A stretch of DNA of 64,000 bases from Zonotrichia leucophrys gambelii (GCF_028769735.1 NC_088177.1:16804599-16868598); one strand, 5' to 3'; counted from the first letter of the stretch, positions 13,657-26,381 are shown. Notes: generated by a model from the letters alone, not told the origin. A program made the numbers and translations.

Positions 13657-14159
13657 TTCATTTACAAAACACATGCTGACCAGCATGTATTTCCTGTGAA
13701 ATGTGCAGATTACATGCACTCACTGATGGAAGATTTTCCCCAAGGAATTATATAAAGTTGTTTTGTCTGAAAAAAAAATGTAGATATCTCTTAGACTACT
13801 GAGTAGTTCCAAATGAGCAAGCAAAACAATTAGGTGACTTTTCAGCCCCTTAGCACAGGTACAGGAAAGGGTCGCATCTCTGAAATCATGGATCACACCA
13901 GCACATAATTTCACTTCCTAAAATCCTGAAGCAAGTGAATAGCCAGTGTTATTCAAACCTTACAACAATGTTGAAAACACTTTGGCAGGACTCTTCTTCA
14001 AAATATTTCCAGCATATTTCTGCCTAGAATAGCTTCCTCTGTCCCATTTATCTGTTTAACACCCTCTGCTCATTTCTTTCCCATCAGATGCTGAGAAGCT
14101 TTTCCCATTCCCATGGTATCAGGATCTGGACATCAGCTTCCATGCAACTTAAAGATTTA
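13657..14159. other. Unique noncoding sequence
   Basis: No gene or repeat recognised. Confidence 0.5.
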
Positions 14160-14234
14160 AATAATAATAGTATGTAATATCATATTATTATTATATTGTA
14201 ATACTATGCATTTTTAATAATAATAATAGTATGT
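14160..14234. repeat. AT-rich direct/inverted repeat cluster
   Basis: A 16-bp sequence, aataataatagtatgt, occurs at 14160-14175 and again at 14219-14234. Between them the sequence reads partly as its inverse (catattattattata). The segment is therefore both a direct and an imperfect inverted repeat. It looks like a second (AAT)n array rearranged locally. Confidence 0.7.
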
Positions 14235-15056
14235 CCTTTTCTGCAGACCTACCTTCTTCTGCCTTTGGTGCCTAGTTAGCAAAATATTATCTGTTATTAG
14301 CCCATCTTCTTGTTTTAATTAAGCTTGCAGGGAGGTTTTATTCCTTTGTCTGTGATGATCTTTGGTGCCCTAAATTTAATTTCTTTTCATAATCCCTTCA
14401 GTAGCAAGTGGCACAGAGGAGCTTTAACTAATAAAAAAGTGTTGGAACCTTGGAAGCAACAAGATCTTGGCAGAAACACACATGGAATAAGATAAATTAT
14501 CGTATTTAAAAACAAACAAGCAGGCATTATAAACTTTAGTAAGGCTGTGAGCAGGGCTGAAACTTGCTGGCTTTTGGAAGAGGGATGAGGGGTGGAAAGG
14601 CAGAAGTAAAAGCCACGTGGTTGCTTCTGTCTGTTCTCTTTCTTACTTCTCAGCAGTCCAAGGCACCAGGTGTTGCAGACCCTACTGCAGCCAGCCCCTC
14701 CTGCAGGGACAGGTAGAGGCAAGCAGGATGCTGCTTTTTCTTTTATTTTATTATTTTTCTTTTATTCAGGCTCAAAATTCTGAGTGCTGGAGCCCTGAAC
14801 TAGCCTGTAGAACCAAGTGGTCAGGGAAGAGACAATGGAGACCCATCCCAGTTTATGATTTCAAACTTGATTCTTTCATCTGCAAGGCAGGATGGAATAT
14901 AATTTCAAAATATGGAAAGCTGTTGCTTTGGAATGATGTCTTCACATCTGCATTTGGATGGGAAACTTCGTAAATAAATCTGAAAGCAGAACTGAAAAAT
15001 GGGAGTCCCTAATTCAAGCACTCTTAGCTTTGTTGCTGTACTTCAGCAGTGCAAAA
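14235..15056. other. Unique noncoding sequence
   Basis: No gene, RNA or interspersed element recognised. Overlapping short frames on both strands around 14387-14973 have no recognisable domains. Confidence 0.5.
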
Positions 15057-15113
15057 CACTTAGAAAATATGGCTTATAAATGTGGCTTGTTGCACTTAGA
15101 AACATGGCTTATA
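15057..15113. repeat. Short direct duplication (about 21 bp)
   Basis: cacttagaaaatatggcttata (15057-15078) is repeated with a 1-bp deletion and a substitution at 15093-15113, a 36-bp offset. It looks like a local slippage duplication. Confidence 0.65.
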
Positions 15114-16509
15114 CAGTGTGAATTTTGTCCTGGTGTTCAGGGTCACAACAATGAATTTTACTTAAATATTTCAGTTACTGTGGTATTCCTCTTCCTTTAC
15201 CCAAAGGCATTCACTGAACCAAGGTGGTGTCACACTTTTAGCATTGCCCTTTAGAAGCTGAATGAACTTTAAAAGCAGCTTTTTTATTTTCTCACTGAAA
15301 CTAACTAGGCTACATTCTGAAATTTTAGACAACTTAAAATTGGCTCATAGATAAACCTTTTGTTTATTACTTATATAGTAGTTATTTATATTGTATTGTA
15401 GAACTGTGTGAGTATGACTTTAGGAAAAAACTGCATTCCTATCATAGAATTATTTCTCAAGCTCAGAAAAGGACTCACAGCAGGAGAAATCTTTAGTGTT
15501 TACCAGGTAACACATCCAAATTTAAAAGCAAATATCAGTTTCTCTAGAAGGGAGGTGCACGACTGCCTTTGAGAGAAAGATCATCCTACACTCACAGCAA
15601 GGTGTTCTTTTTTTTTCTTTTTTTTGGTAATTGACAGTGAAAACAAATGCTGGAGTAGCTGGTGGCATGAAATAAGGGGGCTGACACTGGGAGGAGGGAG
15701 CAGTGCTTGTTTACTGGGGCTAGGAATGCTCCTAGGAGGTGCAAACCTCATCTAACAGTGGGAATAGTGGCTACATTAACAAGATTTACTGACAGACTCC
15801 ATCTGTGCCTTCCCACCAAACAAGGTCACTCAGTGAGATCCTAAGAAGCCTAACGAGCAAGGCTGCCAACTCTCTGGGGTGATAATGGAGGTTTGCTCTG
15901 ACTTACGCCTCAGGCACTTGCAATATTTTTAGTACTGCAAAATAAAATAGGGTAGAGGAAAAAAGGTCATAATTTTTATCAAACCAGTCCACCTTGAGAA
16001 ATATCAGTGTGTGTGCCTGTGCATGAACATACCTGGGTATTTTTTCTTTCTTTTCCCAGTGATTTGCAGTTTACTTTACTCTTGAGGCGCTCCAGTGCCT
16101 TCATCTTGGCCATTCATCTCACATCTGCACCTTGGTCATGGAAACATCACAGTGGTGGCACCATGGTCCTTCCTTACAAAAGGCTGTATCACCAGCATCT
16201 GTGGTGGCTCCAGAGCTCAGGGAGAGGCCTTAGCCATGGATTTTTGATATTCATCAACTTTCTGTCTGGAGTTTCTGTGGTACAGTCTGGTCAACTTATA
16301 GGAAATATTGTGGTAAGGGACAAAAATAAATTTAGAGAATTGCACAGGGCCCCAAAAAAAACCTCTGCTAAGAACTTTTAGTTTTCACACCTGATTTTTT
16401 CCTATAGACAAGCAGATAGTTAAACCAAAACAACTGAACCCCAAGTACCCCAAACCCCTTGTTTGATCTAGGATCTGTTCATGTTTATCTGCTTTTGATA
16501 GGAATATCT
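15114..16509. other. Unique noncoding sequence
   Basis: Contains a T-rich patch near 15609-15626. A 124-codon frame at 16007-16381 has no recognisable homology. No gene is supported. Confidence 0.5.
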
Positions 16510-16709
16510 GGTCCAGAGTATGTTTCTCTGGTCTAGTGTATGCTTATAATTCATTTGTACATTCTAGTGTATCTTTATTCATCTATACATTCTAGTGTAT
16601 GTTTATAATTCATCTTTTGCACTGCCTGCACAAAAGATGAATTATAAACTTATAATATATATAGCCCCTTATTTAGGGGCTTATAAACTTATAAATTATA
16701 TAGCCCCTT
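16510..16709. repeat. Compound tandem repeat, 19-bp perfect palindrome and direct repeat
   Basis: Left part: diverged units of about 28-31 bp sharing a core like attctagtgtatgtttataattcat begin at 16510 (partial), 16530, 16561 and 16589. The last unit ends in the left arm of a perfect inverted repeat, 16601-16619 (gtttataattcatcttttg) against 16631-16649, with an 11-nt loop. Right part: the distal arm leads into a unit of about 29 bp (ttataaactt...tagcccctt) that is repeated at about 16643-16670 and 16681-16709. Between these copies lies a small hairpin (gcccct at 16664-16669, aggggc at 16675-16680). Serial slippage and template switching would explain the pattern. A small nonautonomous transposon remnant is the alternative. 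Confidence 0.8.
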
Positions 16710-18533
16710 TTTTGACTTCTCAGTGAGTAAAAGAATTCTTGTCTAAATCTGTGAGATGGGATTAAGGAGACCAAAACCAACATGTTAAAACAATGGAATA
16801 AAAGGAGAAATTTAGAGGGACCATCAGTGAAGTTTCTCAGTGCCATCCTTTAGTGTAGGAAGGAATGCTTCTGGAATGAAAGAGTGCTTCTTCTAGAGTG
16901 CAGGATGTGTTGCAATGTGTGGCTATCAGAGTCACTGCATGGAGAAGATGTGGAGTAGAAATAGCCCTACCATGCAGAATCTACTCTGTGTCACCTTCTG
17001 ACAGGATTCTGTTCTGTACCATAGTTAGTATAAACTAACTCAGGTCCTGGTATCTCACACACAGGACTCTTCTTCACAGGATGGGGAATCACATTTTCTC
17101 TTGTGTGCCTTCACACTCAATGTACACCACAGGACATTACCAAACTGCACACCTGGTGATCAGAATAGAGCATTAATATAAAAGTTCTAGGGGATAAGCT
17201 TGCAGGAAAATGCGCGTGGACAAGTGAATATTTCAATATTCTGGAGGAAAATGCCTCTACAATTGTCAAGGGACTCTGCACAGTGACACTGGCACTCAGC
17301 TGCCTTGTAAAACAAAATTGTAAGAGATGTCTTTCTGCAGTGATATAACATCACTGACTGTGGTAGAAGATCTACAAGTGGAAAAGACATAAAAATTTTA
17401 ATTCTGAGTTGAATACACGAAGATTATGAATTACTTTTTTTTTATTATTTATTGCTTAACTTATAAAGACACTGTAGTTCAGGCTCTGCAAATATTCATT
17501 CAGCAGCAGTGAGTGCAGACTGGAAATCCAGAACCTGGTGTTTAGCCCAAGGCTCTTTGGGATCTCTGTCCAAACTTCCAGTGCAGGATGTCCTGAACTG
17601 CCCACAGCTTTCAAATGGCAGCTGAAGTTTGCTGTAAACAGTGCCAAGGCTCTTTTAGCAATACTCCTACTTCTAAATTTCCAGTTCCAAGTGCTGGGTA
17701 GTTAGTTGAGCAATATGAGCTATATGGAGGTAGGAATTGATGGTTTTCCCCTTATTCTCTGTTGTTTCCCACCAACTCACAAACTTAGAAAATGACAGCT
17801 CTGCCCATATATTCAAGCCTAAACCCTGGATTATCTCTTGCTCCACTGCCAAAACAAGGCAAGAACTGTGTGGGAAATGGATTTGTAAAGAATTCTCAAA
17901 GCCTGACAGAAAGCTCACACAGTCTTGCACATCTGTGTGCAAACAGGGAGTTAAGGTGTGCTGATTTAGGAAGGCCATATTTTATAAATTAAAATGCTTA
18001 TAAACATTTTTCAGCCTATTAGCTGTACCACACAGTGTCACTATTATTTCTAACAACAATCACCTATATTTTTTTCCCCAGGTGATCCTACTACAATCTA
18101 TCTTTCACAGCTCTAATTCTCTAAAATATCTAGTCTTGTTCCAAGGCCATATTTTGAAGCTTATTAAAACTTATTTCTTGTTCAATCTCTCAACAATGTC
18201 ATCTGCATTCTGGAGCCTTCCTAAATCAACACACCTTATCTCAGTGTTTACATACAGATGCACAGGACTATGTGAACTTTCTGACAGGTTTTGAAAATTC
18301 TTTACAAATCCATTTCCCACACAACTGCACCTTTAGTGTGGGATTCCAGGCACTTCTCATTGCTGTCTCACCAAAACTGTCTGTCTGGGCTTAAAAAACA
18401 CCAGTTTATTGGTTCTTATTAAAATGGGGGATATTTTGAAAAAATTGTTAGTTTTAGCTTGGTCTAAAACATCATTTGTGTTGGATTTTCCTTTATTTTG
18501 CAGTTTTCTTTAGCTTTCATGGTTTTGCATGAC
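16710..18533. other. Unique noncoding sequence
   Basis: No coding region, RNA or interspersed repeat recognised. Confidence 0.5.
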
Positions 18534-18553
18534 AAAAAAAAAAAGGGGGGGGA
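18534..18553. repeat. A11-G9 homopurine run
   Basis: Eleven A residues (18534-18544) are followed directly by nine G residues (18545-18553). Two adjoining homopolymers are likely to be length-polymorphic and error-prone in sequencing. Confidence 0.9.
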
Positions 18554-20350
18554 ATGAACTCAGATAGCTGCTCTGACCCTGGATGGGAAAGCAAGTCATT
18601 TTTCTATAGTATGTATTTCATGAAGTTCCTCTCCTACCAATATTGTTCAGTTATTCATTAAAGCTAAAGTATTGTGTATGCTTTTTCTTTGTTGTTTTTT
18701 GGGCAGTTTTTTAACTAAAACCCCAAATATTTGATGCATTATAATCAAATTATAATTAAATTCAGTTTTATTTATAATTGAAAACATGTCTTAAACTGAA
18801 AGGAAAATGAGTGCCTGAGAAAAAGAGTTCAAAATATGTTTTGCTATAGAACTTCTTTACAACAGCAGTGTTGACTTGTAAGAAATTATATATGTAATCA
18901 ACAACAAATCTTTTGTGTACATTTTACAATGCAAAAAAACCCAAAACACAGAGATCACCAGATGAAGCTATTCAGAAGCACGGATGCAGATGTTGTATTG
19001 AGTAGCCTTGCACAAATAAAAGGAAGAAAGGCTTACAAGAAGCTTTAAGCACTCACTGTGAATAAATTGCACCTAGAAAGACTCACCACTGGGTAACACA
19101 AACCCCTATGACATAACTATAGAGATCAGCCTTTTCTTTGGGGTCTTTCCATGTCTCTCATTTAACCTTTCAGTTAAAGATGTTGTAAGCTTTAAATGCA
19201 ACATTAATATGTGAAAGATATAGGATGGAACATTTCAGAGCTCTTGCAGAGGCAGTAATTTGTTGGCTGCCCCCTCTCAGGTTCCCATGGTCTGGTGCCC
19301 AGGTGTCCTGTCCTGAGACCTCCCTGCCATGCTCACTAAGGGGGGCTCAGTTTTATGACAGCCTGGATCACTTGTAATTCTTGGTGAATTTCAGCCAGGC
19401 GTGCCCAAGGAACTGTAGGAAAGGATGTGGAAGAGTCAGGGAAAGGCAAAGACTTCTGTACAAAAACATTAGTCATAGGAGGATTATTTCATTTCACGGG
19501 AGTTGTTCTGATTCAGCCCTGCTAAGGACTGAACAGAGAATGCTTAATGTTCAATTAGTTACAATTTACCTTTTCTAGCAATTAGTGTACACCTCACCCA
19601 GTGATTGAGACCCTCTCAGGGTCTGAGACTGGATTCCCATGAAAGATACTGGAGTATTTACCCCCGTCACCATCCCCAGCACCTGTTTGCTTGTTGCGTC
19701 TTGGTTTAAAAATCACCTTCATGAAGAAATGCTCTTCTCTTTGCCAGCTGGGCTCCAGAGGGTTTAACCAACCAGTAACAGGACCCCTCCATAAATCTGC
19801 TGATTTTTTACTCATTTATGGTCCTGCCTCCCACCACAAACAGAAATGGAAACCTCTACTGAGACTACTCCACTTGTGCCACTCAAAAAGGCACTGACAG
19901 TTCTAGTGCCTCAAACAGTGTCCCATTCCGTGTTTCCATGCAGGGAAAAGCTAATAATTATAGCAGTGACTTTTTCTGTGGCTGGATAGTATGTCCAGGG
20001 TTTATGATCCATTTCTCTTAAAGTAAAAAAAAAAAAAAAAGGCACTTTTATATGGCAGCATCTGCAGTGAAACTGATTTTTAACAAGTACTTCAGGGATT
20101 CCAGATGTCACTTGACAAGTTGAACAAAAGTGCTAGCTCTTCCATCAGTCTCTGTAACAAGTAATCATCTAACAGTTGCAAGATTACTCAAATGGCTTTA
20201 AGATTATTCTTGCAGCCAATTTCAGTCCACAGAATTGTGGAAATAGTCCCTCAGGCATGTGAGAACTTTTGTGGCTGTTATCTATCTGGAGGAATATATA
20301 AAGAAATTACAGCCCATCTATAAGTAGCATTGATTAAAAATCTCTCTGGG
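18554..20350. other. Unique noncoding sequence
   Basis: Includes a poly(A) run of about 17 at 20024-20040 with no adjacent retroposed gene or SINE that I can recognise. The short frames are unsupported. Confidence 0.5.
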
Positions 20351-20440
20351 AAAAAAAAAAAAAAAACCACACCACCAAACAAAAACCCCAAACCAAAATG
20401 ACTGCTTCTAAAAACCTGGTTTTGGTTTGGTTTTTGGTTT
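20351..20440. repeat. Poly(A) run followed by an imperfect inverted repeat
   Basis: A16 (20351-20366) is followed by an A/C-rich stretch. The segment 20377-20398 (aaacaaaaaccccaaaccaaaa) is nearly complementary to 20420-20440 (ttttggtttggtttttggttt), with small mismatches or indels and a loop of about 21 nt. It could be two retroposon tails in opposite orientation or a low-complexity coincidence. Confidence 0.55.
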
Positions 20441-23329
20441 ATTTTTCCCAACTGTACTTATTTAAACTATGTCAGCTTTACTTAGAAGTGAACCTTTTCT
20501 CTGTGCAGCCTGCCTTAACACAGTATCAGGCCCTGTCTTCTCATGAATAGATGATAAATGAAAGAAATTGGTGAGAAAGTGTCAAAGAGAATCAAAAATA
20601 TTTCTCACCTGCTCCATTTCACTTGGGGGCATTTCTGTGTTCTTCTGCTTCTCTTCTCTATTTCTGAATGCAGAGATTTCAAATTTTTTTTCTTTTTCTC
20701 AGAGGAAAAGACTACTAAAATGTTAAGCTGTGTGACCTAAGTGACAGCCTAAACTATGTGCCATAAAGCCTGAAAATGGTGCCTTCCCTAAAGTCTCAGG
20801 ATGTCAAACAACAAATTCCCAGAGCTTCTCTTTTCACACAAAAACAGCATGGAAAAGACAAAAAAAATAAAACCTTTTTGTGCCTTCTGATGGTGCCAGC
20901 TAAAAGAGCTACAAAGCCTCCTGCCAGCTGAGGGCCAAGCCCTCCGTGGGCAGGGTGAGAGCAGGAGCTAAGAGCAAATATTGGCAGGCAGGAAAAGCCT
21001 CCAAGGCCTTGAGAAGGGCAGTCTTTTGTTTTAAATGGTGGATTTTATAAGCTGTCAGAAAGTGAAAACAATACACGTTCATTTAGGGTTTAAGAATATA
21101 AGCAGAGATGGCACTGACATTGCAGCTGGCTCCTGGTTTGGAGGAGTCCAAACCTGGGTGGGAAGCAGTCCCCAGCCAGCATGGGTGCAACCTGAAGCCC
21201 AAAGACTCCTTCCTAGATTTTTTCTGACAATTTAAAACATCTTGGAGCTGTGGAGAGATGTCAGCCATCAAAATTATTTTCATTTTAGTGTGACTGTCAA
21301 ATGAACATAGGTCCACTTATGACAGAAAAGTGTTTAAGGGTAGACAAATGAGAATGGAAAGATTGCATGGTTGCTGAACAAGCTGCTTGGCTTTTATTTT
21401 GTTTGACAGGAACCCTAAAAGTGCTTGAAAACCAAATCTTTCCAAAGTTAGAAGTGTTCTCCTGTGTAAGGATTGTTTGTCATTAATGGATGGGTCCTTT
21501 TAGAAAAAGTTATGGTGGCTCTGGAACAACAACCCTCAGAGCTCAAAATTTTGTTAGGTTTGTTTTGAACTGGAATCTTATTTCAGTTCTAGAACACACT
21601 TAAGCTTGAAAATCAAATTTCTCCTATAATTTAGTTCTCTGTCTTTCCACAGCAATTAAAATAATTACACTCTGTCAAGCTCCATCTTTTCCCCCTGATT
21701 AAAGACATAGCTGTATTGAGCAAACACATCAACCAGGCTGTTGACAGGTGAAAGAAGGATGCAGAGCATGTCTGAAATCACACTGATAACTTCACATTTA
21801 GTGGCACACAGAAAAATTCATCCTGTATGCTTCTTCTAGAAAAGAAATACTTTATTAATAAAATTATTTATTCTGTATATGCTTAAACCCAGATAGTTTT
21901 ACTTATAAATCAAAGCTAATGATTTGGATCCTGTCTCAAAATTAATTATTGGTGCATTCTCTTAAACCTGGCTGTATTTGAATGTAAGTATCTAAAATCA
22001 CAGGGAATTAAATTACATGAAAAAAAAAATCTTTGATCATTAAAAGTATATACAGTTATGTTTAAGTTATTAGTGCAGATGATTTGGTTGTTTACAACAT
22101 AATTACTGATTTGACTATGAAAAAAAAAAGAATTGCAAATTGTTTCATGTCAATTAGCAGTACATAAATTATTCCACTGTGCATAAATTTTTTACTGTTG
22201 AAAACTTGCACATAACTTTTTATGGTGCTCTTAAAACAGGTCTAATGCAAAGCTAATAACACACAAAAAACCCTCTGTCTACTGGGGAGGGGGAGGAAGG
22301 CAACTCTCACAAAGAGGACAAGAAATGGAGTTGCACCAGAACCTGCTCAGAGACTGATAATTGCAAACAATATGAGCAGTGAAACATTGCAAAACTGCAC
22401 AGCATTACAGTGCAGCAACAGAGATTAAAGAGAATGAGGATTATTATACTGTGAAAAAAAAACTTAAAATGGTGACATTGTTAAGTTTCTATTAAAATTA
22501 AAAACAAAAATCAGAATAATAGTCAAGGAACACTCACTAGCAATAATTAATTTTGATTACTAAAATATAAGAAATACTATTTTAGAAAAATCAGGAAACA
22601 TTTAATTGAAGTGTGAAACCAGTGCCATCCAAACAACTCAATTGAGTTTGACCAAGAGCTACCTTTGATTTGCAGACAATTGGAAAATATATGGGTTTAT
22701 TTCTCAGTCTCTCTTCAGTGGCAAGCTGAGACCCACAAACTGTCATCCCAAACAAGCAACTACCTCTGAAAGAATACTTCCACATATTTTAACCCTTTTC
22801 ATCACTGACATTAAGTATAAAGGTTGTTCTTTGTTTGCCACACTGATCTTGGAACAGAAAGATCAATACACTTCCTTAACCTTGATTAAATAATTTTTGC
22901 ATACCTGTCATAAATTCACACCAGGAATTTCAAAATTCAGAAGAGCTATTTAGGAAAAAAGAAAGAAAAATAAATAGAGCAATATTCAGGGTGTTGCTTT
23001 ATGTGTCAGTGAAAGGGAAGAAAAAATATTAGGATTTTTTTTTTTAGCAAAAAAGGAACCACCTTTATAGATAAGGGACCATCTTTATATATAATGCCAG
23101 TGATGAAAATGGCTGAAATAAAGAACTTTTCTTGGGATGACACACTGATTTCTGAGCTACTTGTTTCAAAGACAGGACAGAGGCAGTGAGATTAAAAAAC
23201 TGGTGTTAAAAAGTACTCAATTCATGGTGAGTTTGGGGCTATTTCAAACATGGCAGAACGGAAAGGCTGAGATATTTGTAAGAATTGCATATTGCAGAGC
23301 ATCTATGCTTCCATTTAAATTTTACTACT
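20441..23329. other. Unique noncoding sequence
   Basis: AT-rich sequence with many short A and T runs. No coding exon or interspersed element recognised. Confidence 0.5.
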
Positions 23330-23700
23330 ACAAAAGGAGAAGAGAGTGTTCAAAAGAATTTAAATGCAACAGATTTAAAATGCATGAAGGCATTCTTGCA
23401 AAACTTATCATTAACCTTTGGAACTTGTTGCCATATGGTATCACTGGGGTCAGGAGTGTAGCAGGATTTAGAAAGAGTGGGCACTTTTACGTACAATCAG
23501 AAGCTACCTCGTTACATTAGAGAGCATAAAGTGCTTTTATGGAGGACATAAAGTCCAGTGCTTCCGGCCAGGAGGCAGCCACTAACTCAGGGGGTTAGGA
23601 GGGAGTGTTTTCAGCTGGCAGGTTGTTCTGTATGGCCCTGCAGGGCTCCTTGGAGCTGCAGCCAAGGGGAGGTGGGCTTGGCTGCCAGTCCATCACTGCA
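23330..23700 (+). mobile_element. Old, decayed CR1 LINE 3' fragment
   Basis: The stretch around 23390-23490 matches, from memory, the end of the CR1/L2-clade reverse transcriptase ORF. Translated in the frame that stops at 23520, it reads NLWNLLPYG..G.RSVAGFRKS, the decayed form of the clade's usual C-terminal pattern (LWN.LP, a spacer, then S...F). Downstream, 23545-23640 (cactaactcagggggttagg and caggttgttc) resembles the 3' untranslated region of old CR1 subfamilies of birds and turtles. Orientation is plus. The copy is heavily diverged and 5'-truncated, as is usual for CR1, and has no intact enzyme. Both ends are approximate. It is clearly older than the CR1 at 51.3 kb. Confidence 0.65.
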
Positions 23701-25496
23701 TCACAGCTCTGCCTGCTTCATCCCTGCCCTTACTGCTGCTTCCAGTTTTACTCATTCATTTCTTTGCAGCACTGTTTTGCTAGCTGTTTGTATCACAGGC
23801 AAAGCCAGCCTGGCAATCCTGTGTGTGCTTCTGCTCAGCAAAGAGAAATAGCTGTGATTCCCTGTGCAACACATCTGCTGCATGCTCCCCCTTTTGAAGC
23901 AACCAAGCTGCTAATCCAAGGCAGATGTTGCAGTATTTGTTTCACTCTTCGCCAAAAGAGCCAGCAGATCTCCTTTTAGGGAAAAGCTTTCAACTCAACC
24001 CACTCTTCTATTAATTCTTGGTAACTGAGTATAAGAAGTGTGTTAGTAAAATTAATATTTCAGGGCGGCCCTGCAAGGGATATTTTTACCATGCAGCAGC
24101 AGAGCCAGTGTCTCTCGTCACTGGTGTCATCCTGTCACCGTGCAGCCTTCACACACAGGCAGGCTGCTGCTAATGAGCTCACCACTCCATGCTCCTCCAA
24201 CATGAAGTTCACTACTAATGAGAAAAATTCCCAGACTGTACTCACACTCGAAATCAATTTGGCAAGATTGATCAAAATATTCATTAAAGCAGTTTGTTCT
24301 TCAGCTCAGCCTGAGCCCTGCAGGCATAGCTCTCCTGCTTCTGGGAGGGGTTTGTGTGTGTGTGTGTCTGCATGCACACATGTGAGTGTGGAAAATTAAA
24401 ACCAGGCACCTGCTTTTCCTCCTCATAGTGCTCAAGCAGTACTTTCAGAAGGAAGAAAAAAAAAAAAAAAGAAATGTTGAATTCTCATTACTCTTCTCTC
24501 CTTGAAAAGTGCCCAGGAGCCCGGAGAGGCTAAGAAAAATATTCTGCACTCCTCTTCGCATGTTCCTGTCATCAGGAGGCCTGAGAATGACCAAAGTGAA
24601 GAAGCAAATTGCCGTCAAAAGGGCAACAAGCAAAATAACAAATGGGGATCTGTCAGAGAGAGAGAGAGACATCACTGGCCACACAACCCTGGGAATTTAA
24701 TATATCTTCTGTCTGTCATCTGCATGCTAAATTTCCATGTCCTCCTTCAACAGAATTTCCTCTTGCTTTGTCAGCCTTGATAAGTATAGGTTAGCTCACA
24801 CTGTCTACTTTTTCACACGCATTTCAAGATAAAACACAGTCCAGAGAGGCAGGAGTGACATTACCTGACTAATGCTCAGTGAGCTGGACCCTGCTCAGAA
24901 GGCTCTAGACAGAAAACCAGAGCAGCACAAATTGCAGGGAGAGATGAGCAGGGGATAGATTTAAAAATCTCAGCTATGATGTTATCTATCCCTTCAAAGG
25001 GACAAGAATAATTCTTGTTGATACCAGTTTAAAAGCCAGACACCCTGACTAGTCATATGTTATATACCTCTGGTTCATTTCAGCAATAGGGAAGGTTGCT
25101 GTTGGTCATCTGACTTCACTACTCATTGCCTAGACACCAGGAGCTTTTCCAAAGGACTAAGAGGAAAACTTAAGCCAGACACGGTTTTAAAATATGTCAC
25201 ATGGTACTGTTCACAACATTGCAAACCCCTTTAGTTTAAAATGTTAATGAATTCCCAACAGCCCATTTCTTAGATATATGATGTGCTATAAAATGAGATC
25301 TTGTTTTCCAAGAAGACTTCAGTGGGGTTATGAATGCAATCACTCAGAAACTCCAGAACAAGCTGCCCAGACAGTGTCCTGCTGGGCTGAAGCAGCAGGC
25401 TGCTGGTGGGGCTCCCAGGCAGAAAGGATTCCTCCCAAAATTGGCAGTGGCACACAAAGGCTGGGATACACATTTCTTTAGTATGTAATTTTCAGC
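23701..25496. other. Mostly unique sequence with small simple repeats
   Basis: Contains a short (TG)n run at about 24352-24367, a poly(A) run at about 24456-24470 and a short (GA)n at about 24655-24669. The stretches 24110-24330 and 24480-24640 look like slowly evolving noncoding DNA by composition, but that is only an impression. No gene supported. Confidence 0.45.
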
Positions 25497-25522
25497 TTTG
25501 GATACACAGCTTTGTATCCAAA
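25497..25522. repeat. Small 9-bp perfect inverted repeat
   Basis: tttggatac (25497-25505) pairs with gtatccaaa (25514-25522) across an 8-nt spacer. It is short enough to be chance. Confidence 0.5.
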
Positions 25523-26381
25523 AGGTGCCAAATTAAAAATGGCTCTGCAACTGAACAGGACCTAGGCAGCTCTTTGACCAGGTGCAAAGTGGTATGGGAT
25601 GTTCTTCCCATTTCCACAGCGCTGCCTGTTCAGAAACCTTTGCTGTGTGCTGCAGGCTGAGGGGAGTGATGCTGAGCAGCCCTGAATTCCCAGAGCAGTG
25701 TGCCAGCAAGGCTCCAGGCAGCAGGTGCCCATCCAGGCTGGTTGAGTCTGCCTGGAGGAGCAAGAACTCCTGAAATAAAACCACTTCTTAAATGCTGTGA
25801 TGCCAGCCTTCTTCATAAGAGTAGTCCAAGCTGTGCCAATGCAGAAAACTCTTTCTTTTTCCTTTAAAACAGAAAATAACGCTGCTACAAAGTAAAAAAA
25901 AAAAAACCTGCAATCATATTGTCCAGACAGGTTCTCTGGAGATGAGATAAGGTGCTATTAAGCAAATGCTCGTTTACAGGCATATCATCTGCCATAGAAA
26001 GCGAGGATCAGCTCTTATCACTTTCCTTTCACAGTGCAAGATGCTGCTTCTAATGTGCTTCCTGCTTGCCCACTTTTATCTGGCTGGTGAGGTTTATTTC
26101 TCTTGACAGAAGCTGTCCCCAGGCATCTATTTCCACAAATGGAGGCAAAAGCAGATACTGGAACTGTTTGACTCTGTTCTGTGGATAGACTCTACTGAAG
26201 GCCACTGAAATTTTCATTAAGAGAGGAGTTTTAGGGAACCCAAATACTAATATGATTTAAAAATATTTTTTTTCTATTAATGCAAGACAATAGCTTTTAG
26301 GAATGAGTTAAAATTTCATTTATTCAGTTATTCAAACTATTTGTGCTAAAATTTTAAATCAAAAATTTAAAAAAAATTAAA
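25523..26381. other. Unique noncoding sequence, GC-richer at the start
   Basis: 25340-25760 is GC-richer than its surroundings and carries overlapping open frames on both strands, the expected result of composition. No recognised domain. Confidence 0.45.

Noticed and set aside
15440..15460. atcatagaattatt, resembling a CR1 terminal octamer
   Set aside because: No CR1 sequence follows on either side.
22280..22300. G-rich run suggesting a G-quadruplex
   Set aside because: Only two runs of four or more G; the other two are G2, so a stable quadruplex is not supported.
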